Shown piece after piece: positions 23,962 through 33,005 of a stretch of DNA of 64,000 nt (the stretch's first letter is position 1; every line of letters begins with the position of its first letter). Origin of the DNA: Limnoglobus sp043757025 (GTDB lineage: Bacteria; Planctomycetota; Planctomycetia; Gemmatales; Gemmataceae); NCBI GenBank assembly GCA_043757025.1, contig JAYVQG010000110.1:14647-78646 (forward strand), given 5' to 3'. The position numbers and the translations under genes were made by a program. The notes below the pieces were generated by a model, which was not told the DNA's origin, made no database searches, and saw nothing but the letters and a program-made list of their open reading frames with translations.

Positions 23962-24774
23962 ATGAACGAAACTTCCTCGCTCCGTTATCTGGTGCGACAC
24001 GGCACAATGCGCCGGATCGGTGAATTCGGAGCCGCCGTCGATTTCCGGCGTGCGGATCGCGTGATCGTTCACAGCGAACGCGGAACCGAAGTCGGAGAGA
24101 TCCTCTGCCCCGCCACTGCGGAGATCGTGGCCGCACTGAAAGACCCGATCCGCGGCGAGATTCTGCGAGCGGTGAACGATGTCGATCGTAAGAAACTGAA
24201 AACGATCGAGTTGGAACGCGACAACGATTTTGAAATCGCGGAAAAGCTGATTATTCAGCACAAACTCGCGATGCAGATCGTCGACATCGAGCGATTATTC
24301 GGCGGCGAGCGTGCGATTTTCTACTTCCTCGCCGAGGATCGCGTCGATTTCCGCGAGTTGGTTAAAAGCATGGCACGCGAGTTTCATGCGCGGATCGAAC
24401 TGCGGCAAATCGGCCCCCGCGACGAGGCAAAAATCCTCGCCGATTACGGCGACTGCGGCAAACCCGTTTGCTGCAACACGCACCTCGCGGTGATGCCGGC
24501 GGTGAGTATGCGGATGGCGAAACTCCAACGTGGGAACATCGATCCGAATAAAATTACAGGACGTTGCGGACGACTGAAATGCTGCCTGCGGTACGAACAA
24601 GATGTTTATGAGGAACATCAAAAAGAACTGCCCCCCGTGGGTTCGCGAGTCGTGACGGCGAAGGGTCAGGGCCGCGTGTTGGCGCACGAAATTTTAGCGA
24701 AACGGTTACTCGTCGAGTTTGAAGATGGACGCCGATTGCCCGTTTCCGTTAGCGAAGTGTTGACGCGGTTGTAA
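23962..24774 (+). CDS. PSP1 / RicT (YaaT) family regulator
   Basis: 270 residues. The PSP1 C-terminal domain is clear, with RIELRQIGPRDEAKIL, YGDCGKPVCCNTHL and GRCGRLKCCLRYEQ. The two CxxxxCC clusters are those that, in the Bacillus RicA/F/T complex, bind Fe-S clusters. RicT works in RNA maturation and phosphorelay control in Bacillus; the role in planctomycetes is unknown. It follows the GTPase gene by 48 bases and probably shares its transcript. Confidence 0.88.
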   Translation: MNETSSLRYLVRHGTMRRIGEFGAAVDFRRADRVIVHSERGTEVGEILCPATAEIVAALKDPIRGEILRAVNDVDRKKLKTIELERDNDFEIAEKLIIQHKLAMQIVDIERLFGGERAIFYFLAEDRVDFRELVKSMAREFHARIELRQIGPRDEAKILADYGDCGKPVCCNTHLAVMPAVSMRMAKLQRGNIDPNKITGRCGRLKCCLRYEQDVYEEHQKELPPVGSRVVTAKGQGRVLAHEILAKRLLVEFEDGRRLPVSVSEVLTRL

Positions 24775-24811
24775 AACGGTGGAGTCGAACGATTGCCGCG
24801 AGGGAGCGACT

Positions 24812-25237
24812 TTGGACCCGAAAATTTTAGAACTATACCGGAACGATCCGCGTTTCGCCTGCGAAGCCTACGAATTCGTCTGCGATTCGGTGACGTACAC
24901 GCAAGATCGCCTCGGTCGCAAAGAAGCGAAAAATCGCGAGGGCAACGAACGCGACGAAGATCGGCACGTCGATGGCGTCGAGCTTCTGCGCGGAGCCTGC
25001 GAATTTGCCATCAAGCAGTTTGGCATGATGGCCCCGCTAGTGTTTCAACAGTGGGGCATCCACACGACTGGCGATTTCGGCGAGATGGTGTTTCTGCTGA
25101 TCGGGTCGGAGAAATTGAGCCGATCCGAACGCGATGACCCGAACGATTTCCGGGATGTTTTCGATTTGCCGCACGCGCTCACCGAAGGCTATCAGCTGAC
25201 GGCCGATGCCTATCCTTCGCGAAAGACCGAACGATGA
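24812..25237 (+). CDS. Minf_1886-family conserved hypothetical protein
   Basis: About 141 residues from TTG 24812 (reads DPKILELYRNDPRFACEAYEF), chosen because GAGGGAG lies at proper spacing; GTG 24779 is the alternative. The body (YEFVCDSVTYTQDRLGR, HVDGVELLRGACEFAIKQFG, WGIHTTGDFGEMVFLLI) matches the small Minf_1886 family found in Planctomycetes and Verrucomicrobia as I remember it. Function unknown. Its stop overlaps the next gene's start. Confidence 0.75.
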   Translation: MDPKILELYRNDPRFACEAYEFVCDSVTYTQDRLGRKEAKNREGNERDEDRHVDGVELLRGACEFAIKQFGMMAPLVFQQWGIHTTGDFGEMVFLLIGSEKLSRSERDDPNDFRDVFDLPHALTEGYQLTADAYPSRKTER

Positions 25238-25704
25238 GTTTCGCACGAATCCGCTTGGTTATTGCAGCCGTTTTGTTTTTCGGCTGGCTCGCGTGGCTCG
25301 GGGTCGCGGTCGGGCAGAAGGGCACGGTGCAAATTGTTTCTTCGGCGCAACTGACAGCAGCTACGCACGTCGTGGTCGGCACCGTGACGTTGGATGCCTC
25401 GGGACGCGCCGACCCGAAAGTGCAAATTCGAGAGGTATTCCGTTCGTTAGATGCAGATAAAATTCAAGGCGTAATCACCATCGAGCGGGTCGACAAATGC
25501 GTGACGCCGCTGGCGGTAAACGGCTCGCGCGATCTGGCCGCAGGCGACTATCTTTTCCTTCTAATAAAGGACGGAACGACGTTTCGCGTCGCTGGTTTGC
25601 CGCGTTCGCCCGGCGTCGAAGCATCGACGCCCGAACGGCCGATTGCCTACCCGTGGACCGAAGACGTGAAAGCCCAACTGCGGAAGTGGAAGCTTTTGCC
25701 GTAA
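25234..25704 (+). CDS. Hypothetical exported or membrane-anchored protein
   Basis: 156 residues beginning MSFARIRLVIAAVLFFGWLAW, one hydrophobic segment that could be a signal anchor. The rest is a soluble beta-rich domain (TVQIVSSAQLTAATHVVVGTV, GDYLFLLIKDGTTFRVAG). It resembles no family I can name. ATGA overlap with the upstream Minf_1886 gene implies co-translation. Confidence 0.7.
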   Translation: MSFARIRLVIAAVLFFGWLAWLGVAVGQKGTVQIVSSAQLTAATHVVVGTVTLDASGRADPKVQIREVFRSLDADKIQGVITIERVDKCVTPLAVNGSRDLAAGDYLFLLIKDGTTFRVAGLPRSPGVEASTPERPIAYPWTEDVKAQLRKWKLLP

Positions 25705-25850
25705 CCGACGCGAACCCAGACGCGGCTCGCGGACTCTTTCAAATAGAGTCGTAACTTGCGATTCGCACCGAATGATGACGCGTGCGAAATTTTCGACTTG
25801 AATCGATTCGACAAGACGCATAAACCTTATGTTCCTACGTTAGCATTACT

Positions 25851-25922
25851 GCCTGCGTAGCTCAGTGGTAGAGCAACGGTTTTGTAAACCGTAGGTCGTG
25901 GGTTCAACTCCCACCGCTGGCT
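25851..25922 (+). tRNA. tRNA-Thr (anticodon TGT)
   Basis: 72-nt cloverleaf. Acceptor GCCTGCG pairs with CGCTGGC except for one T-T mismatch. The anticodon loop reads TTTGTAA, and the T-arm GGGTTCAACTCCC is canonical. No CCA is encoded. First of a four-tRNA group ahead of tuf. Confidence 0.93.
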
Positions 25923-25937
25923 TTCGGGACGATATTC

Positions 25938-26020
25938 GGGTAGATGGCAGAGTGGTCAATTGCACCAGACTGTAAATCTGGCCTCTTCGGAGTTCGGGGG
26001 TTCGAATCCCTCTCTACCCA
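25938..26020 (+). tRNA. tRNA-Tyr (anticodon GTA)
   Basis: 83-nt class II tRNA with acceptor GGGTAGA/TCTACCC, anticodon loop CTGTAAA and a long variable arm. The T-arm is GGGGTTCGAATCCC. It lies 15 bases after tRNA-Thr. Confidence 0.95.
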
Positions 26021-26131
26021 GTCTTCTTTGGAAATGTGGAATTGGGAATGTGGAATGCGGAGTTTGAAGCAGAGATACTGGCATCTCCATCTTGAATTCC
26101 GTACTCCCGTTCCGAATTCCGAATTGGAACT

Positions 26132-26203
26132 GCGGGAGTAGCTCAACGGTAGAGCACTTGCCTTCCAAGCAAGATGTTGCGGGTTCGATTCCCGTCTCCC
26201 GCT
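26132..26203 (+). tRNA. tRNA-Gly (anticodon TCC)
   Basis: 72-nt cloverleaf, acceptor GCGGGAG/CTCCCGC, anticodon stem CTTGC/GCAAG around loop CTTCCAA. Third in the group. Confidence 0.95.
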
Positions 26204-26272
26204 CTGGCCGAAACCGCGTTGCGGTCGTATTCCTGTCACTACCGATAAGATGTCGGTTGTGGGGAATTTGAT

Positions 26273-26345
<73 letters not shown>

Positions 26346-26499
26346 CTCGATGACGACCGGATCGCCGGAAGGCCCGGCGGAACTGTGTCGGAAACAGTTT
26401 TTTCGATGATGAGATGGGGTATGGAAATCGGTCACCGCCCGTTGTCGGTCGATCGGCATCCGAGATCAAACACCAACTGGTAGACCCAGCGGAGGAGCG

Positions 26500-27768
<1,269 letters not shown>

Positions 27769-27783
27769 GAAGTAAATGCGGTC

Positions 27784-27810
27784 CGACAGCGAGCGAGTGG
27801 CTCGCTGTCG
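27784..27810 (+). terminator. Hairpin downstream of tuf
   Basis: Perfect 11-bp stem CGACAGCGAGC / GCTCGCTGTCG around GAGTG, 15 bases after the tuf stop. No strong T-run follows, so it may be a weak terminator or an RNA-processing and stability hairpin before tRNA-Trp. Confidence 0.6.
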
Positions 27811-27850
27811 TCCGTTAGTCGCGTGTCGGTCCGATGGCCGACTCGGTTTT

Positions 27851-27923
27851 AGGTGCGTAGCTCAATTGGTAGAGCAGCGGTTTCCAAAACCGCAGGTTGA
27901 AGGTTCGAGTCCTTCCGCACCTG
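27851..27923 (+). tRNA. tRNA-Trp (anticodon CCA)
   Basis: 73-nt cloverleaf, acceptor AGGTGCG/CGCACCT with discriminator G, anticodon stem GCGGT/ACCGC around loop TTCCAAA. It sits between tuf and secE, a widespread bacterial arrangement. Confidence 0.95.
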
Positions 27924-27999
27924 CTCCCGCCTCTGCCAAGTGGTTCGAACGCAAAGCCTGCTAACATTATCAACGCCCGTCAGCCAAGTAAGGATGGAA

Positions 28000-28956
28000 A
28001 TGGCTACTGCCGTCCAACCCAATAGTCCGGTATCGACCGCCACGAACCCGAATACGCGATTGCTGCTCGCCAGCGTCGCCGGTGCCGCATTCCTCATCGG
28101 TGGGGTGATCCTCGCAGGTTACGGCGTGCCACGATTGCTGAGCGAGCTACTGCCCAGCGGGAAGTCGGCAACGTTCTTATCGTCGTTCTTGCAAATCGCG
28201 GTCCAGATCGCGGCCATCGCCGGATTGGTCTACGTCGGCTCGCAACTCGGCGGCGCGAATCCACCGAAGGGTCTTCGCGGCGGAATTTTCCTCGTGATTT
28301 CGTGCGTCATCGCCACCTTCTTCATCACACGTGCGGTCGGCCTCAGCTTCGGCGATATCCCCGGTGCGGTGGTCGGGGCGGCACTCGTTTACGGATCGTT
28401 CTGGTTTCTTACCAGCCCGCGCGGCATCGGAACGATGCACACACTCGAAGAACACGGCTGGTTCCACGCGGTTGGCTATAAGAAAACCCAAGGCCGACGC
28501 ATTCGCCAATACACGATCGGCGGCCTGCTGTTGGTCGGCCTCAGCGGCGTTTGGTCGATGATGAGCCACAACACGATCGGCACTGGCGATCTGGCTTACG
28601 CGATGCCGTTCGGCCTCAGCAAGCTCACGGTGCTTTCCAACAAGCAATACGCGGTGCCGATGTTGCTCGCCGCTGCCGTCATCTGGCTCGCCTGGCGGGC
28701 CGTGAACATCCCGACGTTCGCCGACTTCCTCATTGCGACCGAAGCGGAAATTAACAAGGTGTCGTGGTCGTCGCGCAAACGATTGATCCAAGACACGATC
28801 GTCGTGCTCGTCACGACGATCTTACTGACGGGGTTCCTCCTCGTGATCGACTTGTTCTGGGGCTGGTTACTCGCCGACGTGGTTAAGGTGTTACCGAAAC
28901 CGGACCCAAACAAAGCGAAACAGGCAAAAGACCCGACTCAGTCGAGCACGTGGTAA
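28000..28956 (+). CDS. secE: Preprotein translocase subunit SecE, with long multi-helix N-terminal extension
   Basis: 318 residues from ATG 28000 (AAGGA at good spacing; ATG 27994 also possible). Only the last 80 or so residues are SecE: FLIATEAEINKVSWSSRKRL, then IVVLVTTILLTGFLLVIDLFW. The first 230 residues contain about five further hydrophobic segments (LLLASVAGAAFLIGGVILAG, FLSSFLQIAVQIAAIAGLVY, GIFLVISCVIATFFI, AVVGAALVYGSFWFL and one more). Most bacterial SecE proteins have one to three helices. The location before nusG confirms the identity. Confidence 0.92.
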   Translation: MATAVQPNSPVSTATNPNTRLLLASVAGAAFLIGGVILAGYGVPRLLSELLPSGKSATFLSSFLQIAVQIAAIAGLVYVGSQLGGANPPKGLRGGIFLVISCVIATFFITRAVGLSFGDIPGAVVGAALVYGSFWFLTSPRGIGTMHTLEEHGWFHAVGYKKTQGRRIRQYTIGGLLLVGLSGVWSMMSHNTIGTGDLAYAMPFGLSKLTVLSNKQYAVPMLLAAAVIWLAWRAVNIPTFADFLIATEAEINKVSWSSRKRLIQDTIVVLVTTILLTGFLLVIDLFWGWLLADVVKVLPKPDPNKAKQAKDPTQSSTW

Positions 28957-28997
28957 GTAGCGTAGGCACAAGGTCTAGTCCCCATTCCGAGTTAGAC

Positions 28998-29768
28998 ATG
29001 ACGACCGACGACGACGTGACAACCGATTCCGAACCGATGACGGACGCAGCCACGGCGGTGGAAGACCCACCGGAACCGGCCGCCGTCGAGAGCGCGGAAC
29101 CGGTTCGCGTTCCCGAGCCGGTTGAGGCCGAACCGGTACCGGTGATCGAGAGCAAGAAGCGTTGGTATGTCGTCAAGGTGGCCAGCGGGCAAGAAGAGTC
29201 GATCAAGGCACGCCTCGAACGGAACGTCAAGGTCGAAGGCCTCGAAGAGTTTATCGCGCAAATCATCATCCCCGTCGAGCGCGTGACCGAGGTCAAGAAG
29301 ACGACTAAGAAAAACGAGAACGGCGAGAAGGTCACGAAGGAAAAGCGCGTCGTCAAGGAAAAGAAGAAGTACCCCGGCTACCTGATGGCCGAGGTCGAGT
29401 TCAACGACCAAGTTCTGTATTTGTTCCGCGAAACGAGTGGCGTTGGCGACTTCGTCGGCGGCGGGCCGAACAAGCCACCCGCGCCGATGAGCGACCGCGA
29501 AGTCGCGGTCATGCTCGGCACGGAACTCTCCGCTGCGGCGGGTGGCGACGTCAAAACCATGCGTAAGGTGAAGGTCAAAATCGACCTCGAAAAGGGCGAC
29601 AAAGTCCGCCTGCGCGACGGTGCTTTTGCTGGCCAAGAAGGCGAAGTTCTGGAAATCGCCGAAGCGAAAGACGACAACGACACGCCGAAAATCACCGTCG
29701 TCGTCCAGATGTGGGGCCGTCCCGTTACGATGGATAATCTCGAATTCTGGCAGGTCGATAAAATCTAG
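28998..29768 (+). CDS. nusG: Transcription antitermination protein NusG
   Basis: 256 residues from ATG 28998. An acidic, Pro-rich N-terminal tail of about 50 residues precedes the NGN domain (KKRWYVVKVASGQEESIKAR, YPGYLMAEVEFND, GVGDFVGG). A Lys-rich insert (VKKTTKKNENGEKVTKEKR) lies within NGN. The C-terminal KOW domain is KGDKVRLRDGAFAGQEGEV. It binds RNA polymerase and couples it to Rho or ribosomes. Longer than the usual 180 residues because of the tail and insert. Confidence 0.96.
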   Translation: MTTDDDVTTDSEPMTDAATAVEDPPEPAAVESAEPVRVPEPVEAEPVPVIESKKRWYVVKVASGQEESIKARLERNVKVEGLEEFIAQIIIPVERVTEVKKTTKKNENGEKVTKEKRVVKEKKKYPGYLMAEVEFNDQVLYLFRETSGVGDFVGGGPNKPPAPMSDREVAVMLGTELSAAAGGDVKTMRKVKVKIDLEKGDKVRLRDGAFAGQEGEVLEIAEAKDDNDTPKITVVVQMWGRPVTMDNLEFWQVDKI

Positions 29769-29881
29769 TCTACGCAGGTCAATCCGCAGAATCTTTAGCA
29801 AAAGCGCACGCTTTCGATGGACGAAGGCACCCGCTTTTCGTAGACAACTAATTCCAAAATAATCGTATTGAAGGTGGATTC

Positions 29882-30346
29882 ATGGCGAAGCAGGTCACCG
29901 CACAAGTCAAGTTGCAATGCCCCGGCGGCTCGGCAACACCCGCACCGCCCGTCGGGCCTGCCCTGGGTGCTCACGGCGTCAACATCGGTCAGTTCGTGAA
30001 GCAGTTCAACGAAAAGACCGCTGGCCCCGAAACGAAAGGCTTGATGTTGCCCGTGATTATCACGGTGTACTCGGATCGCTCGTTCGAGTTCAAAATCAAG
30101 TCGCCACCGGCTGCGGTGCTGATCAAACTCGCCGCGAAGATTCCTGCTGGCAAGAAACAAGGCAAGGAAGTCATCCCCGCCGAGATGAAGAAGCAAGGCA
30201 AGTACAAAGGCTTCACATTGACGCAGAAGCAGATTTCCGAAATCGCAACGAAGAAGTTCACCGACCTGAACGCTCGCGATGTCGAACATGCTTCGCGAAT
30301 CATTGCGGGCACGGCACGCAGCATGGGTATCGTCGTCGTCGAGTAA
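29882..30346 (+). CDS. rplK: 50S ribosomal protein L11
   Basis: 154 residues, opening MAKQVTAQVKLQCPGGSATP with the conserved APPVGPALGAHGVNIGQFVK and the C-terminal RNA-binding part (GFTLTQKQISEIATKK, IIAGTARSMGIVV). It forms the L11 stalk base of the GTPase centre. First of the ribosomal genes in the rplKAJL-rpoBC order. Confidence 0.98.
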   Translation: MAKQVTAQVKLQCPGGSATPAPPVGPALGAHGVNIGQFVKQFNEKTAGPETKGLMLPVIITVYSDRSFEFKIKSPPAAVLIKLAAKIPAGKKQGKEVIPAEMKKQGKYKGFTLTQKQISEIATKKFTDLNARDVEHASRIIAGTARSMGIVVVE

Positions 30347-30487
30347 TTGACGTTGTCGATGGCCTGCCGAATTACTAACTAACTAATTCTTCCCGATTGT
30401 CGCGATCGGTAGTTTCGACGCGATAACGGGTTATTTTCGTTTCTGGTACTGCCAGGAGCGAGTTTCTCGAAGAAGTGATCCGAGACC

Positions 30488-31360
30488 ATGGCCAAAGAGA
30501 ACGACGCCGCTATTCAGGCCGAGGGGAAACCCCAGGCCGAGGCGAAGGCCAGTCCGGTTTCCGCGCCGAAAGCAACGACTGCACCGGCCGGTAACGCGAC
30601 TGCCTCCGCAGGGGTAGACCCCAATGCACCGAAGCGCAAGAAGACGCCGGGCAAGCCACCGCGCCGCGGCAAAAAGCTGCGGAACATTCTCAAAAACATC
30701 GAGAAGCGCGTCGGCGATGCAGGACAGGTTCCGCTGAAGCAAGGTCTCGTGCTCCTGAAGCAAATCAAGCGTGCGAAGTTCGACGAAACCGTCGAGCTGC
30801 ACATCAACCTCGGCATCGACTCCACGCAGTCCGACCAGATGGTTCGCGGTAGCGTGCCACTGCCACACGGCTTGGGCAAGACGGTCCGCGTCGTCGTGTT
30901 CTGCCAGGGCGAAAACGTGGCGAAAGCCAAAGCCGCCGGTGCAGACTACGCAGGCTCGGCCGACCTCGTGGAAAAGATCCAGAAGGAAAACTGGCTCGAT
31001 TTCGACGTGGCGATCACGACGCAAGACATGATGCCGCAAGTGTCGCGTTTGGGTAAAATCCTCGGGCCACGCGGCCTGATGCCAACGCCCAAAGCGGGCA
31101 CGGTGATTTCGGCGAACGCCGATGTCGCAGCCGCCGTCAAGGAATTCAAGGCGGGCAAGGTCGAGTATCGTTCGGATAAAACTGGACAGATCCACTGCGG
31201 CGTCGGCAAACTGTCGTTCGACGATCAAAAGCTGGTCGAGAACATCACGACCCTGATCGAAGCCGTTCGCGGTGCGAAACCATCGGGCATCAAAGGCAAC
31301 TACATCAACGGCATCGTGCTCTCCGCAACGATGTGCCCCGGTATCCGGGTGACGATCTAA
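30488..31360 (+). CDS. rplA: 50S ribosomal protein L1 with Ala/Pro-rich N-terminal extension
   Basis: 290 residues. The first 60 residues are an Ala/Pro/Lys-rich tail (PVSAPKATTAPAGNATASAG, KRKKTPGKPPRRGKK) not found in typical 230-residue L1. The core is canonical: FDETVELHINLGIDSTQSDQ, LGKILGPRGLMPTPKAGTV, VEYRSDKTGQIHCGVGK. L1 forms the stalk that releases E-site tRNA and in many bacteria autoregulates rplKA. Confidence 0.97.
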   Translation: MAKENDAAIQAEGKPQAEAKASPVSAPKATTAPAGNATASAGVDPNAPKRKKTPGKPPRRGKKLRNILKNIEKRVGDAGQVPLKQGLVLLKQIKRAKFDETVELHINLGIDSTQSDQMVRGSVPLPHGLGKTVRVVVFCQGENVAKAKAAGADYAGSADLVEKIQKENWLDFDVAITTQDMMPQVSRLGKILGPRGLMPTPKAGTVISANADVAAAVKEFKAGKVEYRSDKTGQIHCGVGKLSFDDQKLVENITTLIEAVRGAKPSGIKGNYINGIVLSATMCPGIRVTI

Positions 31361-31446
31361 TCCAACCACCCGCGCCATTCGCCGTCACACTCGCTCAGCG
31401 GGTCGTTCGATAGCGAACTCGCAAAGATACATAAGGCAACATCGCG

Positions 31447-32016
31447 ATGAGCAAGAAGATCAAAGAGTTCGAACTGAAAGCCTTGCGAAAGTCTTTCAAA
31501 GGCATCACGAGTTACATCGTGCTCGAACCGATCAAGGTCGATTCCTTGACCGATTCGAACTTCCGTAAGACGCTCCGCAGCAAAAAAGTTCACGTCCGCA
31601 TGGTGAAGAACACCTTGGCGAAGAAGGTACTTTCCGAGAACGGCGTCAACGTCGGCGAGTGGGGCGGCATCACGCTGCTTTGCTACGGCAGCGAGAGCGT
31701 GAAAGGCCTCGCATCGGCGGTCGATACCGCAATCAAGGATGCCCGTAAGGATCCGAAGTCGCCCGAAAAATTCAAAGTCAAAACGGCCGTCGCCGACGGG
31801 ATCGTGATCCCGTTCGAGATGGCGAAGACCTTGCCGACTCGCCTCGAAGCGATTGGCGATGTGCTTTCGGCAATCCTCGGGCCAGGTGCCAGCCTCGCGG
31901 CAGCACTCACCGGCCCCGGCTCGGAAATCGCCAGCATTCTGACGACGATCGAAGAAACCAAACCGACCGAAACGGCAGCAGTGATCGACGCACCCGTCGA
32001 ACCCCCCGCAGCCTAA
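31447..32016 (+). CDS. rplJ: 50S ribosomal protein L10
   Basis: 189 residues with the L10 features FKGITSYIVLEPIKVDSLTD, VRMVKNTLAKKVL and a C-terminal helix region that binds L7/L12 dimers. It has a short Pro-rich tail. Usual place between L1 and L7/L12. No obvious autoregulatory leader was identified in the 86-base gap. Confidence 0.95.
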   Translation: MSKKIKEFELKALRKSFKGITSYIVLEPIKVDSLTDSNFRKTLRSKKVHVRMVKNTLAKKVLSENGVNVGEWGGITLLCYGSESVKGLASAVDTAIKDARKDPKSPEKFKVKTAVADGIVIPFEMAKTLPTRLEAIGDVLSAILGPGASLAAALTGPGSEIASILTTIEETKPTETAAVIDAPVEPPAA

Positions 32017-32118
32017 ACCGAACCGATTTCAGCGGTCGAGCGACCGCTGGTCATAAGTTGCTATTACGCGAAGCCGGATTGCTTCACCCGGCACTACTTC
32101 ACCGAAAGGGATCTACCG

Positions 32119-32508
32119 ATGAGCGCAGTTGCAGAATTGGGCGACAAAATTTCCAAGTTGACGATCGCCGAGGCCGTCGAACTCAAGACGTACCTAAAAG
32201 AAACTTACAAGATCGAGCCAGCCGCCGGCGGCGCGATGATGGGGCCAGCACCCGTAGTGGGGCCGGTCGCAGTAGCCGCTGAGCCGACGGAATTCAACGT
32301 CATCCTCGAAGCGGGCTTCGACGCGACGAAGAAGATCCAGATCATCAAGGTGGTTCGCGAAATCACCGGCCAAGGTCTGGCCGAAGCCAAGGCGACCGTC
32401 GAAGGCGCGCCGAAGGCGATCAAGGAAAACGTCGACAAGAAGACGGCCGAAGACCTCAAGAAGAAGGTCGAAGACGCCGGTGCCAAGGTGACTGTCAAGC
32501 CAGCGTAA
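32119..32508 (+). CDS. rplL: 50S ribosomal protein L7/L12
   Basis: 129 residues. N-terminal dimerisation helix (LGDKISKLTIAEAVELKTYL), Ala/Pro hinge, and the conserved C-terminal domain (EFNVILEAGFDATKKIQIIK, VREITGQGLAEAKATVEGAP). It recruits translational GTPases. A long hairpin follows its stop codon. Confidence 0.98.
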   Translation: MSAVAELGDKISKLTIAEAVELKTYLKETYKIEPAAGGAMMGPAPVVGPVAVAAEPTEFNVILEAGFDATKKIQIIKVVREITGQGLAEAKATVEGAPKAIKENVDKKTAEDLKKKVEDAGAKVTVKPA

Positions 32509-32521
32509 ATGCGATGCGAAG

Positions 32522-32557
32522 AATTCCCGAAGATTCCGAAAAGAATTTTCGGGAATT
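32522..32557 (+). promoter_or_regulatory. 15-bp hairpin between rplL and rpoB (attenuator or processing site)
   Basis: Arms 32522-32536 and 32543-32557 pair over 15 positions (outer core AATTCCCGAA / TTCGGGAATT perfect, one G-T inside) around a six-base CGAAAA loop. It starts 13 bases after the rplL stop. There is no T-run, so simple termination is unlikely. In Escherichia coli the rplL-rpoB gap carries an attenuator and an RNase III site, and a similar role is inferred here. Confidence 0.7.
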
Positions 32558-33005
32558 TGGCATCGGATTTCGACTGGATTTTCAGCGATTCGGTAGTTTG
32601 GCCGACAAAAACGTACTCGGACCACTCGACAATGTCGGTGTTCCGGGTATTAATGTTTATTGACGGTAGCAGACTACATTCCCGACTTTGCCGAATCGGC
32701 CCAACCGATAACGCCGGTCGTCCCGCACAGCCAGTGGTGACAATGCACACTACCCACTCGCTTATGCCTTTCGAATCTTCCCCACATGCTTTCACACCGA
32801 GTTTCGGTCCATCACTTGGATCTTTCTTCGATCGAATACCGCCTCACCGGTTGGTATTTCGGCCCAGTTTGCTGATTTGTCGATTCGCCGTGCTCGAATC
32901 ATTGCGGAATTCATAACGACTTTCTTCGACTGACGCAAGCCCCGTTGTCATGTGACATCGGTTGTCGTCGTGTCGATTTCCCGTTTGTTGGCAGGAGCAA
33001 GATCG
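32558..33005. other. Non-coding gap before rpoB
   Basis: About 450 bases between the rplL hairpin and the rpoB start. A short plus-strand frame (32509-32916) and the very long minus-strand frame antisense to rpoB cross it, but neither has a convincing start or protein features. It may hold an internal rpoBC promoter; no clear -35/-10 pair was found. AGGAG precedes rpoB. Confidence 0.55.

Noticed and set aside
32509..32916. 135-codon open frame between rplL and rpoB
   Set aside because: Runs through the hairpin and gap; atypical composition and no start signal.
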